Shown one piece after another: positions 1 through 9,881 of a stretch of 46,983 nt of DNA. Each line of letters begins with the position of its first letter. The first letter of the stretch is position 1. Below the pieces are notes generated by a model. The model was not told the DNA's origin and searched no databases. It saw only the letters and a program-made list of their open reading frames with translations. This DNA comes from an uncultured Actinomycetes bacterium. GTDB lineage: Bacteria > Actinomycetota > Actinomycetes > Nanopelagicales > Nanopelagicaceae. The DNA lies in NCBI GenBank assembly GCA_903844115.1, contig CAIMSI010000125.1, forward strand, positions 1-46,983, given 5' to 3'. Position numbers and translations under genes: made by a program.

Positions 1-180
1 ATTGCCGCGATCGATGGTCTTCGCAATCTCTGGGCTCGAATTCGTCGACGTTCCAATCCACGCCCAATCGATGTGGAATCCCTCACTCCGCTGACCCTCG
101 TGGTCTTCGTTTTTCTTGCCGGGCTCTCACTCTTGCTTCTAGCAGCCGACATTTTCAATCCAGTGCACTTCAACTTGTAA
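1..180 (+). CDS. rip1: RIP metalloprotease (site-2 protease, M50), C-terminal end only
   Basis: Only the last 59 codons are inside the window; frame 1 is open from base 1 to TAA at 178-180. The visible part has a basic stretch followed by one hydrophobic segment and ends in ADIFNPVHFNL, which resembles the last transmembrane helix and 'aDivNPv' tail of Rip1/RseP intramembrane metalloproteases. The catalytic HExxH is upstream of the window and cannot be checked. The position immediately before ispG matches the actinobacterial order dxr–rip1–ispG. Family members cleave anti-sigma factors within the membrane; that role is inferred from family and synteny. Confidence 0.75.
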   Translation: MAAIDGLRNLWARIRRRSNPRPIDVESLTPLTLVVFVFLAGLSLLLLAADIFNPVHFNL

Positions 181-189
181 GGTATTCCC

Positions 190-1341
190 ATGGTTAATCT
201 CGGAATGCCGGCATCCCCACCTCCAACGCTTTCTCCTCGTCGAAAGAGTAAGCAACTCAAAGTCGGTAGTGTGCTGGTGGGTGGAGATGCGCCCGTAAGT
301 GTGCAGTCGATGTGTACAACTTTGACTTCTGATGTGAATTCAACTCTTCAACAAATTGCTGAGCTCACCGCTTCCGGATGCCAAATTGTTCGCGTAGCCG
401 TTCCAAGCCAGGATGACGCTGATGCGCTAGCTCAAATTGCTAAGAAATCTCAAATACCAGTAATTGCAGATATCCATTTTCAACCAAAATATATTTTTGC
501 AGCAATTGATGCAGGTTGTGCTGCGGTTCGTGTAAATCCTGGAAACATCAAACAATTTGATGACAAGGTGAAAGAAGTTGCAAAGGCAGCAGGGGATGCA
601 GGAATTCCTATTCGCATTGGAGTGAACGCTGGTTCACTTGATCCACGTCTGATTCAAAAGTACGGCAAAGCAACACCAGAAGCACTCGTTGAATCTGCAC
701 TTTGGGAGGCTTCTCTTTTTGAAGAGCATGGATTCTCTGATATCAAGATTTCGGTCAAACATCACGATCCAGTCACGATGGTAAATGCTTATCGCTTGCT
801 CGCGTCTAAATGTGATTACCCACTTCATCTTGGCGTCACTGAAGCTGGTCCAATCTTCCAAGGAACAATCAAATCAGCGACTGCTTTTGGAATTCTCCTA
901 GCAGAGGGAATTGGCGACACTATTCGCGTCTCACTTTCAGCACCTCCTGTAGAAGAAGTTAAAGTTGGAATCTCGATTTTGGAATCGCTCAACCTTCGCC
1001 AACGTAAATTAGAGATAGTTTCTTGTCCTTCATGTGGGCGCGCACAAGTTGATGTCTACACGCTGGCAGAAAGTGTTCAAGCTGGACTTCAGGGAATGAC
1101 AGTGCCACTTCGAGTTGCTGTTATGGGTTGTGTTGTTAATGGCCCAGGAGAAGCACGAGAAGCTGATCTTGGCGTGGCTTCAGGCAATGGAAAGGGCCAG
1201 ATTTTTGTTAAAGGTGTAGTCATCAAGACCGTTCCTGAATCGCAAATTGTTGAGACTCTTATCGAAGAAGCAATGCGTCTGGCAGAAGAGATGGAAGCTG
1301 CGGGAGTTTCATCAGGCGAGCCAATCGTCTCCGTCAAGTAG
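190..1341 (+). CDS. ispG: 4-hydroxy-3-methylbut-2-enyl diphosphate synthase (flavodoxin/ferredoxin-dependent)
   Basis: Penultimate enzyme of the MEP isoprenoid pathway: a 4Fe-4S enzyme converting MEcPP to HMBPP. The protein is 383 aa, the usual bacterial length, with the TIM barrel first ([32 protein letters not shown]) and the cluster domain last. The three cluster cysteines are C279 and C282 (SCPSC) and C314 ([10 protein letters not shown]), with the conserved Glu at 321. The ATG at 190 follows AAGG (179-182) at seven bases. It sits 9 bases after the rip1 stop, so it is probably co-transcribed. The stop codon doubles as the start of a possible -10 element for proS. Confidence 0.97.
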   Translation: MVNLGMPASPPPTLSPRRKSKQLKVGSVLVGGDAPVSVQSMCTTLTSDVNSTLQQIAELTASGCQIVRVAVPSQDDADALAQIAKKSQIPVIADIHFQPKYIFAAIDAGCAAVRVNPGNIKQFDDKVKEVAKAAGDAGIPIRIGVNAGSLDPRLIQKYGKATPEALVESALWEASLFEEHGFSDIKISVKHHDPVTMVNAYRLLASKCDYPLHLGVTEAGPIFQGTIKSATAFGILLAEGIGDTIRVSLSAPPVEEVKVGISILESLNLRQRKLEIVSCPSCGRAQVDVYTLAESVQAGLQGMTVPLRVAVMGCVVNGPGEAREADLGVASGNGKGQIFVKGVVIKTVPESQIVETLIEEAMRLAEEMEAAGVSSGEPIVSVK

Positions 1342-1344
1342 GGT
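1339..1344 (+). promoter_or_regulatory. Candidate leaderless -10 element of proS
   Basis: TAGGGT starts on the ispG stop codon and is followed by six bases (TCTCAC) and the proS ATG. This is the TANNNT-N6/7-start spacing seen at several other genes in the window. No convincing -35 is visible, and the AGGG could instead act as a weak Shine-Dalgarno. Confidence 0.4.
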
Positions 1345-1350
1345 TCTCAC

Positions 1351-3081
1351 ATGTTGCGCATGTCCACTCTCTTACTTCGAACCCTTCGTGATGATCCAGC
1401 TGATGCTGAAGTAGCGTCACACAAACTATTGGTTCGCGCTGGGTATGTGCGGCGAATTGCTGCAGGTATCTATTCATGGTTGCCACTTGGTTACATCACT
1501 TTTAGAAACATTGAACGAGTTGTACGTGAAGAGATGGATGCTGCAGGATTCCAAGAGGTTCACTTCCCAGCACTTCTGCCACGCGAACCTTACGAGCGCA
1601 CAAATCGCTGGGAAGAATACGGCGCTTCGCTATTTCGCTTAAAAGATCGTCGCGGAAATGACATGCTTCTTGGTCCAACCCATGAAGAAATGTTTACTCT
1701 CATGATTAAGGGAGAGTTTGCTTCCTATAAAGATTTGCCAATCTCGATTTATCAGATTCAAACAAAATATCGCGATGAAGCCCGTCCTCGTAGTGGAATT
1801 ATTCGCGGTCGTGAATTCGTGATGAAAGATTCATACTCATTTGATATTGATGACGAAGGCTTGGCCGCCTCCTATGAAAAGCATCGCCAGGCATATATCT
1901 CGCTGTTCGATCGCTTAGGCTTGAAATACAACATCGTTTCAGCAGTCTCTGGAGCCATGGGTGGTTCACGTTCTGAGGAATTTCTCGCGCCTTGCTCAAC
2001 AGGTGAGGACACCTATGTGCTTTGTCCAAAGTGCGGATATGCGGCCAATGTTGAAGCGATGGTTACAAAAGTGCCTCCACATTCAGGTGCTGCCGCCCCA
2101 GACATGAAAGTATTTGATTCACCGAATACTCCTACGATTGATTCCCTCGTTGATCTTCTCAACAAAGAACATGGTGGCGGATTTAAGGCCAGCGATACCT
2201 TGAAAAATGTTTTACTGATGGCAGACGGCAAGGCAATTTCGATTCTTGTGCCTGGCGATCGCGAAGTAGATCTCAAGCGCGTTGAAGCCAATCTTGCAGG
2301 CGTAGAAGAGCTTCGACTTTTTGAGGATGAAGATTTTAAGAAATTCCCTGGTCTAGTTAAAGGTTATGTCGGACCACAAGATGCAAAGAAACAGGGCATC
2401 ACTGTTTATGCAGATCCTCGAATTGTTAAGGGATCACATTGGGTAACCGGAGCAAACCTTCGAGAAAAGCATGCTTTGTATGTAACTCATGGAAGAGATT
2501 TTGAAGTTGATGGATTTATCGAAGCAGCAGAAGTGCGAGCGGGAGATCAATGCCCTGAGTGTGCAACTCCTGTAGTTATTGATCGCGCTATTGAAATTGG
2601 CCACATCTTCCAACTTGGCCGTAAATATGCCGAAGCACTTGATCTCACAGTGTTGGATAAAGACGGTAAAGCCCGTGTAGTAACCATGGGTTCATATGGA
2701 GTTGGAGTTTCTCGCGCAGTTGCCGCTATTGCCGAACAAAGTCATGATGAAATTGGTCTGATCTGGCCTCGCGAAGTTGCGCCCGCAGATGTTCATATTG
2801 TTGCGACAGGTAAAGATGACCTTCCATTTGATACAGCCGAGAAATTAGCAAGTGATTTGGAAGCACTTGGATTGCGCGTAATGCTTGATGACCGGCGCGA
2901 GGCAAGTCCTGGCGTTAAATTTAAAGACGCTGAACTTATAGGAAATCCATTTATTGTTATTGTTGGCAAAGCTTTGGAGCAAGGCAATATAGAACTTCGC
3001 AATCGCAAGAGCGGTGATAAGAGTGAGATTGCTCTAGATGGAGCGCATATAGCAATTCAAAAAGTAGTCACTGCGCACTGA
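1351..3081 (+). CDS. proS: Prolyl-tRNA synthetase (bacterial type, with editing insertion)
   Basis: Charges tRNA-Pro with proline in the cytoplasm. It is 576 aa, typical of the bacterial ProS form. Class II motifs are visible: motif 1 around 69-80 ([12 protein letters not shown]), motif 2 at 141-156 ([16 protein letters not shown]) and motif 3 at 447-455 (GSYGVGVSR). The stretch between about 220 and 400, including [11 protein letters not shown] and [16 protein letters not shown], corresponds to the INS editing domain that hydrolyses Ala-tRNA-Pro. The C-terminal anticodon-binding domain is present ([20 protein letters not shown]). The stop overlaps the next ATG by one base (TGATG), suggesting translational coupling. 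Confidence 0.97.
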   Translation: MLRMSTLLLRTLRDDPADAEVASHKLLVRAGYVRRIAAGIYSWLPLGYITFRNIERVVREEMDAAGFQEVHFPALLPREPYERTNRWEEYGASLFRLKDRRGNDMLLGPTHEEMFTLMIKGEFASYKDLPISIYQIQTKYRDEARPRSGIIRGREFVMKDSYSFDIDDEGLAASYEKHRQAYISLFDRLGLKYNIVSAVSGAMGGSRSEEFLAPCSTGEDTYVLCPKCGYAANVEAMVTKVPPHSGAAAPDMKVFDSPNTPTIDSLVDLLNKEHGGGFKASDTLKNVLLMADGKAISILVPGDREVDLKRVEANLAGVEELRLFEDEDFKKFPGLVKGYVGPQDAKKQGITVYADPRIVKGSHWVTGANLREKHALYVTHGRDFEVDGFIEAAEVRAGDQCPECATPVVIDRAIEIGHIFQLGRKYAEALDLTVLDKDGKARVVTMGSYGVGVSRAVAAIAEQSHDEIGLIWPREVAPADVHIVATGKDDLPFDTAEKLASDLEALGLRVMLDDRREASPGVKFKDAELIGNPFIVIVGKALEQGNIELRNRKSGDKSEIALDGAHIAIQKVVTAH

Positions 3082-3860
3082 TGTCGCTTTCTACCTGGAT
3101 CTTTCTTGCAATTGCTTCAGGTTTCGCAGGTTTTGTTGATGCGATGGCTGGTGGAGGGGGATTGGTCCAACTTCCCGCCTTGTTGATCGGCATCTCGGAC
3201 AAACCGCTACCAATGATTTTAGGAACAAATAAGATTCCTTCAGTTTTTGGAACCACAACTGCTACATATAATTATTTCAAGAGAGTTAAACCAGATTTTC
3301 GCATAGCCCTCTACATGGCGATTCCTGCATTCCTTGGATCAATGTCTGGTGCACGGCTTGCCGCTTCCGTTCCAAAAGACTTCTTTCGTCCATTCATTCT
3401 CATCCTTTTAATTCTGGTTGCTCTATATACCTGGTTCAAACCAGAGCTTGGAATGGAAGAGAACCTCAAATTTACATCGACAACTCGTCATTGGATTGTC
3501 GGTTGCTGTGGGCTCTTGATTGGTTTTTACGATGGAATTTTTGGTCCAGGTACCGGGACATTCTTACTCTTTGTTCTTGTTGGAGTTGTTGGATATGCAT
3601 TTTTAAAGGCTTCGGCGACTGCCAAACTTGTGAACTGGTCAACAAATGTGGCTGCAATTATTTCCTTTCAAATTACCGGACATATTTGGTGGCATGTCGG
3701 ATTGATATTGGCCTTTGCGAACGTGACGGGGGCGCTGCTTGGAACTCGGATGGCAATTAAGGGCGGGTCTCCGCTTGTTCGAAAAGTCTTTCTCGCCGTT
3801 ACGTTTTTACTAATCGCCAAAGTGGGATATGATTGGGTTGTTCTTGTAACAAGTCATTAA
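3081..3860 (+). CDS. TSUP family membrane permease (TauE/SafE-like)
   Basis: Integral membrane protein of 259 aa with about seven to eight hydrophobic segments. The N-terminal GFVDAMAGGGGLVQLPALL and internal GFYDGIFGPGTGTFLL are the two repeated signature loops of the sulfite-exporter TauE/SafE (PF01925) family. Members move small organosulfur compounds, sulfite or other anions; the substrate cannot be read from sequence. The ATG overlaps the proS stop by one base, so it is probably co-translated with proS, although no functional link is obvious. The ExxxH-type features that would specify a subgroup are absent. Confidence 0.85.
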   Translation: MSLSTWIFLAIASGFAGFVDAMAGGGGLVQLPALLIGISDKPLPMILGTNKIPSVFGTTTATYNYFKRVKPDFRIALYMAIPAFLGSMSGARLAASVPKDFFRPFILILLILVALYTWFKPELGMEENLKFTSTTRHWIVGCCGLLIGFYDGIFGPGTGTFLLFVLVGVVGYAFLKASATAKLVNWSTNVAAIISFQITGHIWWHVGLILAFANVTGALLGTRMAIKGGSPLVRKVFLAVTFLLIAKVGYDWVVLVTSH

Positions 3861-3886
3861 AAACTAAATAGTGTTTGGAGTATTTC

Positions 3887-4333
3887 ATGAATGTTCGTGA
3901 CCGTATCGCCGAGGCGATTACTCCCACTATTGAATCCAGCGGCGCATTTTTGGAAGATATCTATCTTGTCCGCGCGGGAAAGAAAAGCCTTCTAACAGTT
4001 ATTGTTGATGGAGAGAGCGGACTGAATCTTGACCAAGTGACTGAAATTTCTCGAAATATCTCGGAAATTGTTGAAGCTCTTCCTGAATTGGGAGAAACTC
4101 CCTTCACACTTGAAGTTACATCTCCCGGTATAGATCGCCCACTAACAGTTCCACGCCATTGGCGCAAAAACAAAGGTCGCCTTATAAAGGCCACAATGGT
4201 TGATGGATCTGTGAATGAGGGTCGCATTGGTGAGTCATCAGAAACATCAGTGATGATTGGTGAGTCAGATATTGTTTTTACAGAAATTAAGAAAGCCATT
4301 GTTCAAATTGAGTTCAAGGCCCAGGGGGAGTAA
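3887..4333 (+). CDS. rimP: Ribosome maturation factor RimP
   Basis: Acts in 30S subunit assembly. The 148-aa product shows the RimP N-terminal domain (FLEDIYLVRAGKKSLLTVIVD, LNLDQVTEISRNIS), the signature FTLEVTSPGIDRPLT near 85-99, and a C-terminal SH3-like domain. I choose ATG 3887 because GGAG at 3877-3880 lies six bases upstream. An in-frame TTG at 3875 would overlap that site and is less likely. It is the first gene of the rimP–nusA–ylxR–infB cluster, three bases before nusA. Confidence 0.95.
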   Translation: MNVRDRIAEAITPTIESSGAFLEDIYLVRAGKKSLLTVIVDGESGLNLDQVTEISRNISEIVEALPELGETPFTLEVTSPGIDRPLTVPRHWRKNKGRLIKATMVDGSVNEGRIGESSETSVMIGESDIVFTEIKKAIVQIEFKAQGE

Positions 4334-4336
4334 GAC

Positions 4337-5392
4337 ATGCCCGTAGATTTTCAGGGACTTGCTGCACTTGCAGAAGATCGAAAGATCCCAATTGAGCAAC
4401 TTATTAATTATATTGAAAATCGTGTTGCCGAAGCCTACGCAGAATTTCCAGAATGTAAACCTAAAGGAAGATGTGTATACAACCGTCTAACTGGAGAATT
4501 TGTTATTCATGTTCCTGTTTATGATGAAGAAGGCACCTGGCTTGAAACTGTTATTGATGACCCAGAAGGCTTTGCCGCCATTGCTGAATCGATTGCAAAA
4601 AAGTCATTGAAAGAAAAGTTGCGCGAAGAGCGGGATAACGCTGTTTTAGAAGAATTTGGAGCATCGGTCGGAGACATCATCTCTGGAGAAGTCCAACAAG
4701 GCCGTGATGAAAATATTGTTTATGTTTATCTTGGCGGTCGCACTGAAGGAAAAATTCCTCCTACCGAACAAGTAAAAAGTGAAATTTTTAAACATGGAGA
4801 TCGCATCAAAGCTTTTGTTGTTAAAGTCGAAAAAGGTGAACGCGGACCTGAAATAACTTTGTCTCGTTCACATCCACATCTAGTGCGTGCACTATTCGCA
4901 CTTGAAGTTCCAGAAATTAACGACCGTGTCGTTGAGGTAATGGGCATTTCGCGAGAACCCGGTCAACGTTCCAAGATTTCAGTACGTACACATCGCTCAG
5001 GAGTAAGTCCTAAAGGCGCGTTAATTGGCCCTAGCGGAGCACGTTCACGAGCAGTAAGTGATGAACTCTTTGGTGAAAAAATTGATATTGTCGATTGGTC
5101 GCAAGATCCTGCAACGTATGTTGCAAACGCACTAGCTCCTGCGCGCGTAACAAGTGCAGTGAGTGTGAATAATGACCCCAATTCAATCAAAGTAATTGTT
5201 CCTGATTTTCAACTCTCCCTTGCAATCGGAAAGGATGGCCAAAATGCTCGATTGGCAGCTCGTCTGACTGGTTGTCGTATCGATATTCATCCAGATAATC
5301 CCGTTGCCCGAATCGAAAAACCTAAAGCAGCAGAGCCAGAAGTCGAGGGCGATTACGCTCAGCCTGAAGCAGAATTACCAGCCCAGCCCTAA
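4337..5392 (+). CDS. nusA: Transcription termination/antitermination protein NusA
   Basis: Binds RNA polymerase and nascent RNA to control pausing, termination and antitermination. It is 351 aa in the usual order: polymerase-binding N-terminal domain (1-105), S1 domain (about 110-178, SGEVQQGRDENIVYVYLGG), KH1 with GPSG at 231-234 and KH2 with GKDG at 298-301. The acidic C-terminal repeats of enterobacterial NusA are absent, as is normal for actinobacteria. The start is preceded by a GGGGGAG tract at the end of rimP. The last 30 residues are Glu/Pro/Ala-rich. Confidence 0.97.
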   Translation: MPVDFQGLAALAEDRKIPIEQLINYIENRVAEAYAEFPECKPKGRCVYNRLTGEFVIHVPVYDEEGTWLETVIDDPEGFAAIAESIAKKSLKEKLREERDNAVLEEFGASVGDIISGEVQQGRDENIVYVYLGGRTEGKIPPTEQVKSEIFKHGDRIKAFVVKVEKGERGPEITLSRSHPHLVRALFALEVPEINDRVVEVMGISREPGQRSKISVRTHRSGVSPKGALIGPSGARSRAVSDELFGEKIDIVDWSQDPATYVANALAPARVTSAVSVNNDPNSIKVIVPDFQLSLAIGKDGQNARLAARLTGCRIDIHPDNPVARIEKPKAAEPEVEGDYAQPEAELPAQP

Positions 5393-5441
5393 CTCCCGGT
5401 AGGCTTGCGTTCTGAGTCTGACCAGTTCGAGAGGACCCCGA

Positions 5442-5705
5442 TTGTTACCCATTCGGAGTTGCATCGCTTGTCGAAAGCGTGAGAATTGGAGCGACTTGCT
5501 TCGGCTAGTTGTGATTGAAAATCAGGTTCATCCTGATCCAAATCATAAGTTGCCAGGGCGTGGTGGGTGGATGCATAGAAAATGTTTCGATGTAGCTGTC
5601 CAAAGAAATGCATTTAATAGAGCCTTTGGAAGAAATTCTAAAAGTTCGCAAGATTTAAATATTCTAGATTTACAAGTACTTGAGAATTATCTCGAGACAA
5701 AATGA
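5442..5705 (+). CDS. ylxR: YlxR (DUF448) RNA-binding protein
   Basis: Small 87-aa protein of the YlxR/DUF448 family, a putative RNA-binding fold always found between nusA and infB. The family signature is present: RSCIACRKR with C7 and C10 near the start and LPGRGGWMHRKCFDVAV around 38-54. It starts at TTG 5442, supported by GAGAGG (5430-5435) about six bases upstream; no in-frame ATG or GTG fits the conserved N terminus. Its role (nucleoid or RNA-associated regulation in other bacteria) is not settled. Confidence 0.9.
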   Translation: MLPIRSCIACRKRENWSDLLRLVVIENQVHPDPNHKLPGRGGWMHRKCFDVAVQRNAFNRAFGRNSKSSQDLNILDLQVLENYLETK

Positions 5706-5738
5706 ATAAGTAATTAATTAGGTAATAAGGAGCAATAC

Positions 5739-5768
5739 ATGTCTACAAAGGCAACATCACAATCATGA
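5739..5768 (+). CDS. Possible 9-codon leader peptide upstream of infB
   Basis: ATG 5739 encodes MSTKATSQS and stops at TGA 5766-5768. It is preceded by AAGGAG (5728-5733) at five bases, one of the best ribosome-binding sites in the window, in a gap between ylxR and infB that otherwise holds no gene. The stop codon lies inside the 5' arm of a 9-bp hairpin (5763-5785). A ribosome terminating here would therefore open or block that hairpin. No database support is available; it could be a chance short frame. Confidence 0.4.
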   Translation: MSTKATSQS

Positions 5769-5785
5769 GCGCCGCACGCTCATGA
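5763..5785 (+). promoter_or_regulatory. Perfect 9-bp hairpin in the infB leader
   Basis: TCATGAGCG (5763-5771), loop CCGCA, CGCTCATGA (5777-5785). The arms are perfectly complementary. There is no T-run after it, so it is not a Rho-independent terminator. It overlaps the stop codon of the 9-codon leader frame. Confidence 0.55.
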
Positions 5786-5800
5786 GTAAGGCATTGATTT

Positions 5801-5843
5801 AGGCTCCTGAAATACCCGGGGGCCTCCTAAAAGTAGGAAAGGC
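5801..5843 (+). promoter_or_regulatory. Mutually exclusive hairpins controlling the infB ribosome-binding site (candidate)
   Basis: Two alternative folds share bases 5822-5825. Fold A pairs AGGCTCC (5801-5807) with GGGGCCT (5819-5825), seven pairs including one G-U. Fold B pairs GCC-TCCTA (5822-5829) with TAGGA and GGC (5834-5843), leaving two bulged A residues; this buries the AGGAAAGG Shine-Dalgarno (5836-5842) of the infB GTG at 5848. Formation of A would release the site. This is read by eye; no energies were computed. Confidence 0.4.
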
Positions 5844-5847
5844 AACC

Positions 5848-8559
5848 GTGGCTAAAGTTCGCGTTTATGAATTAGCGAAAGAGTTAGGTTTAGAGAGCAA
5901 AGAGTTGCTCGCTAAATTGCAAGAAGTGGGCGAGTTTGTTCGCTCTGCATCCTCGACAGTTGAAGCGCCAGTAGTGCGCAAGCTGATGGAAAAGTTCCCG
6001 GATATGAAGCCGGTTGAAGCTGCTCCGAAGCCAGTTAAAAAAGCAGCTGCTAAAAAGGCAGTGGCAAAACCAGCACCTACCCCTGAAGAGATTGAAGCAG
6101 CGATTGCTTCTCTCGATGAGGGAACCAGGTCTCAGATTGAAAAAATTAGCCGTGAAGCAGCAGCGCCAGTTATAGAAACACCTGCTCCTTCTCCAGAAAA
6201 TCCAGTTTCAGAAAAGCCAGCAACACCAGCTGCTAATCCATTCTCTGCAATGCCACGTCCACCTCGCGCAGGAAATAATCCATTTTCATCAGCAGTCGGT
6301 GGAGCAATGCCACGTCCACCAGCACGTCGTCCATTACATCCAGGAGAGCGTCCACCTCAAACTGGTCCAGCACGTACACCTATGTCAGGTGCACGTCCTG
6401 GTCAAGGTCGTCCAGGTTTTGCGCAAAGAGCACCTGGCGCATCAGGTGGAGCACCAGGCGCGGGATCATCGCGTCCCGGCGGCCCAGCAGGTACTTCAGG
6501 ATCATCGCGTCCCGGAAGTTCATCTCCATATCGCCCAGGTTCAGCAGGTACTTCAGGAGCTCCCACAACAGGCGCTGCTCCAGCAGGCGGTCAAACATTT
6601 GGTAAAGGTCCAGCACGTCATCAACGCGGTGGCGCAGCAGGTGCGTTTGGTAAGCAAACCGGTAAGAGTCGTAAAGCGCACAAGAGTAAGAAAGCGTTAC
6701 GTGAAGAATTCGACAATATGGCAGCACCAAGTCTTGGTGGCGCAGTTGTTCCACGTGGTGATGGCAAGACTGTAGTTCGCTTGCGCCGCGGTGCCTCACT
6801 TATGGATCTTGCTGAAAAGATTAATGCAGATGCTTCTGCTCTAGTTTCAGCGCTATTCCACCTAGGTGAAATGGTTACTGCAACCCAATCAGTAGATGAA
6901 GATACTTTTGCAATTCTTGGTGGCGAGATGGGTTATGTCATTGAGATTGTTAGCCCAGAAGATGAAGATCGCGAACTTCTACAGGAGTTTGATATCGATC
7001 TTGCTGGAGAGCTTGAAGATATTGCTGATGAAGACCTTGTAGTGCGCTCGCCAATCGTGACAGTTATGGGTCACGTTGATCACGGTAAGACACGACTATT
7101 GGATAGCATCCGTAGTACTGAAGTAATTAAGTCTGAAGCAGGCGGAATTACACAGCACATCGGTGCCTATCAAATCCATCACATGCATGATGGCGTTGAA
7201 CGCGCGATTACCTTTATTGATACACCGGGCCACGAAGCGTTCACAGCTATGCGTGCCCGCGGTACAAAGGTCACAGATATAGCAGTTCTCGTTGTCGCAG
7301 CTGATGATGGTGTCATGCCACAAACAATTGAAGCACTTAACCACGCTCAGGCAGCAGATGTGCCAATCGTTGTTGCAGTTAACAAGATTGATAAAGAAGG
7401 AGCGAACCCAGATAAGGTCCGCCAGCAATTAACTGAATACAACTTGATTGCCGAGGAATACGGCGGAACTACAATTTTCGTAAACGTATCTGCTAAATCA
7501 GGTGAAGGAGTCGATGCACTTATCGAGTCAATTCTCCTTACTGCTGATGCAGCTCTAGATCTTCGAGCAGTTGCAAATGATGTAGCTCGCGGTGTTGCAA
7601 TCGAAGCAAATCTTGATAAGGGTCGTGGCCCTGTGGCTACTGTCCTAGTACAACGTGGAACTCTGCACGTGGGAGATGCAATCGTTGCTGGTGGTGCTTA
7701 TGGTCGAGTACGTGCGATGTTGGATGAAAATGGTGATGCCGTAGAAGTAGCCGGTCCATCTCGTCCAGTTCAGGTACTTGGTTTTACAAGCGTTCCTGGT
7801 GCGGGAGATTCATTTATCGTTGCAGAAGATGACCGTACTGCTCGTCAAATTGCAGAAAAGCGTCAACTTGCAATGCGAAATGCAATGCTTGCTAAGACTC
7901 GCAAGAAGGTTTCACTTGAAGACTTTATGGAGCAGTCCAAGGTCAGCACACTTAACCTCATTATCAAAGGTGACGTCTCCGGATCTGTTGAAGCTCTTGA
8001 AGATGCTCTTATGCAACTTGATGTGGGAGCGGAAGTTGATCTCCGTGTTATCCACCGTGGTGTTGGAGCGATCACAAAGAATGACGTCACACTCGCTTCA
8101 GCCTCAACTGCTGTAATCATTGGATTCAATGTTAAGCCTGAACCACAAACGGCTACCTTCGCAGATCAAGAAGGCGTGGAAGTTCGCTTCTATACCGTCA
8201 TCTACAAGGCTATTGAAGAAATTGAAGCCTCACTCAAGGGACTTCTCAAGCCAGAATTTGAAGAAATCGTTCTCGGTAATGCCGAAGTGCGAGAAATCTT
8301 CCGTTCCAGCAAATTCGGAAATATTGCTGGTTGTTTGGTTCAAGATGGAATCATCAAGCGCAACGGTAAAGCACGCGTTATGCGAGCAGGAACCGTCGTT
8401 GGAGACAACTTGGCAATCGAATCACTTCGTCGCTTTAAAGATGATGCAACTGAAGTTCGTGATGGATTCGAGTGCGGTATCGGACTTGGTTCATTCAACG
8501 ATATTCAAGAGGGCGACAACATTCAGGTATTTGAAATCCGCGAGAAGAAGCGCGCTTAG
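5848..8559 (+). CDS. infB: Translation initiation factor IF-2
   Basis: GTPase that places initiator tRNA on the 30S subunit and promotes subunit joining. It is 903 aa. Order: N-terminal IF2_N module (1-45, [12 protein letters not shown]), a long Ala/Pro/Gly/Arg-rich linker (about 50-290), a second IF2_N-like module (about 310-360), and the G domain with GHVDHGKT at 408-415, [12 protein letters not shown] and SAKSGEG. Beta-barrel, IF2 domain 3 and C-terminal tRNA-binding domain follow. The GTG start at 5848 is preceded by AGGAAAGG. The linker contains short tandem duplications of RPG/GTSG-type units. Confidence 0.98.
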   Translation: MAKVRVYELAKELGLESKELLAKLQEVGEFVRSASSTVEAPVVRKLMEKFPDMKPVEAAPKPVKKAAAKKAVAKPAPTPEEIEAAIASLDEGTRSQIEKISREAAAPVIETPAPSPENPVSEKPATPAANPFSAMPRPPRAGNNPFSSAVGGAMPRPPARRPLHPGERPPQTGPARTPMSGARPGQGRPGFAQRAPGASGGAPGAGSSRPGGPAGTSGSSRPGSSSPYRPGSAGTSGAPTTGAAPAGGQTFGKGPARHQRGGAAGAFGKQTGKSRKAHKSKKALREEFDNMAAPSLGGAVVPRGDGKTVVRLRRGASLMDLAEKINADASALVSALFHLGEMVTATQSVDEDTFAILGGEMGYVIEIVSPEDEDRELLQEFDIDLAGELEDIADEDLVVRSPIVTVMGHVDHGKTRLLDSIRSTEVIKSEAGGITQHIGAYQIHHMHDGVERAITFIDTPGHEAFTAMRARGTKVTDIAVLVVAADDGVMPQTIEALNHAQAADVPIVVAVNKIDKEGANPDKVRQQLTEYNLIAEEYGGTTIFVNVSAKSGEGVDALIESILLTADAALDLRAVANDVARGVAIEANLDKGRGPVATVLVQRGTLHVGDAIVAGGAYGRVRAMLDENGDAVEVAGPSRPVQVLGFTSVPGAGDSFIVAEDDRTARQIAEKRQLAMRNAMLAKTRKKVSLEDFMEQSKVSTLNLIIKGDVSGSVEALEDALMQLDVGAEVDLRVIHRGVGAITKNDVTLASASTAVIIGFNVKPEPQTATFADQEGVEVRFYTVIYKAIEEIEASLKGLLKPEFEEIVLGNAEVREIFRSSKFGNIAGCLVQDGIIKRNGKARVMRAGTVVGDNLAIESLRRFKDDATEVRDGFECGIGLGSFNDIQEGDNIQVFEIREKKRA

Positions 8560-8570
8560 GGGTTATTCAC

Positions 8571-8987
8571 ATGGCCTCCAATCGAGTGTTGAAGGTTGCC
8601 GATCGCATCAAAGAAGTGATCGCGCAATTGCTTGAGACCAGGGTGAAAGATCCTCGTCTCGGGTTCATCACAATTACTGATGTTCGCGTTACTGGCGACC
8701 TTCAGCAAGCCTCCATTTTCTATACCGTTTTGGGAGATGATGAAGCACGCGCCTCGACCGCTGCAGCACTTGCGTCGGCTCGTGGAATGTTGCGCGCTGA
8801 AGTTGGTCAAGTTCTTAATCTTCGTATCGTCCCAACGCTCGAGTTTTTTGCAGACGGTTTACAAGAAAGTGCATCTGCAATGAATGATTTAATGAGTGAA
8901 GTTCGCAGGAAAGATGAAGAACTCGCGAAATTGCGTGCCAATGCAAAGCCAATTGGTGATGCAGATCCGTATAAGGTCCACGAGTAA
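8571..8987 (+). CDS. rbfA: Ribosome-binding factor A
   Basis: 30S maturation factor that binds 16S rRNA near helix 1 and is needed for efficient processing, notably in the cold. The 138-aa product has the KH-like fold signature: RVADRIKE-type opening (LKVADRIKEVIAQLL), VKDPRLGFITITDVRVTGDLQQASIFYTVLG and LRIVPTLEFFAD. It sits 11 bases after infB, in the canonical infB–rbfA–truB order. A C-terminal extension of about 25 residues is charged and probably disordered. Confidence 0.96.
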   Translation: MASNRVLKVADRIKEVIAQLLETRVKDPRLGFITITDVRVTGDLQQASIFYTVLGDDEARASTAAALASARGMLRAEVGQVLNLRIVPTLEFFADGLQESASAMNDLMSEVRRKDEELAKLRANAKPIGDADPYKVHE

Positions 8988-9001
8988 CACTTTCAATCAA
9001 C

Positions 9002-9877
9002 ATGAATGGTTTCCTCGTAATAGATAAACCAAGTGGCATGACGAGCCACGATGTTGTAGCAAAAATTCGTAAGCGACTGGGAACTAAGCGGGTAGGTCAT
9101 GCAGGAACCCTTGATCCGATGGCTACGGGAGTGCTTGTAATTGGCGTAGGTAATGCAACAAAATTGATGCAGTACATCGTTGATGGAGCGAAAAGCTATG
9201 AGGCAACAATCGCACTCGGCGCGGCCACACATACAGATGACGCAGAAGGCGACATAACCTTCACGGCGCAAGGCCAAGTTTTGTCCGACATCACCGATTT
9301 CCAAATCCGAGAATATCTTTCAAAAAGCGTTGGAACGATTATGCAAAAACCTAGCTCCGTTTCAGCAATCAAAGTGGATGGAAAAGCTGCGCACCAACGA
9401 GTTCGCGAGGGAGAAGATGTTGATCTTCCGGCTCGGGAAGTTACGATTTCAAAGATTGATATTCATTCGATTGAGCGCAACGAGAAGCAGATCCTGGTTC
9501 GAGTAAGTGTTGATTGCTCATCTGGAACCTATATTCGTGCGATTGCTCGCGATCTTGGGCAAATCCTCGAGGTCGGCGGACACCTCACGGCGCTGCGACG
9601 AACTTTTGTCTCACCTTTTGCACTTTCTGAATCGGCCGGAATAGAAGAGGCCGAGCTCATTGATACTGCTATCGGCATCGCTCGCGTTCTTCCTACGCGT
9701 GTATTAGATTTTTCTGAAATGAATGAAATATCGTTTGGCAGAAGCGTGGCAGCCAATCCCGATGAAAGAATTTATGCCGCTCTTTCTCCTGCATCCACTT
9801 TTGCGGCATTGCTAGAGAATAAAGATTCCGGTGGAACGCTAGCGGCAGCGCCAAAGCTTGTCGCTGTGCAAGAATGA
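9002..9877 (+). CDS. truB: tRNA pseudouridine-55 synthase
   Basis: Makes pseudouridine 55 in the T-loop of tRNAs. It is 291 aa. The catalytic aspartate is D38 within HAGTLDPMATGVLVIG, and GTYIRAIARDLG (around 176-187) is the second conserved TruB block. The N-terminal GFLVIDKPSGMTSHDVV is also typical. The start ATG lies 14 bases after rbfA with no evident Shine-Dalgarno. The end runs just short of the ribF start, indicating one transcript. Confidence 0.97.
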   Translation: MNGFLVIDKPSGMTSHDVVAKIRKRLGTKRVGHAGTLDPMATGVLVIGVGNATKLMQYIVDGAKSYEATIALGAATHTDDAEGDITFTAQGQVLSDITDFQIREYLSKSVGTIMQKPSSVSAIKVDGKAAHQRVREGEDVDLPAREVTISKIDIHSIERNEKQILVRVSVDCSSGTYIRAIARDLGQILEVGGHLTALRRTFVSPFALSESAGIEEAELIDTAIGIARVLPTRVLDFSEMNEISFGRSVAANPDERIYAALSPASTFAALLENKDSGGTLAAAPKLVAVQE

Positions 9878-9881
9878 TGCG

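Noticed and set aside
6299-6799. Long overlapping frames on both strands in the Pro/Gly-rich part of infB
   Set aside because: They arise from the repetitive GC-rich linker codons, have no family signature and no ribosome-binding site.
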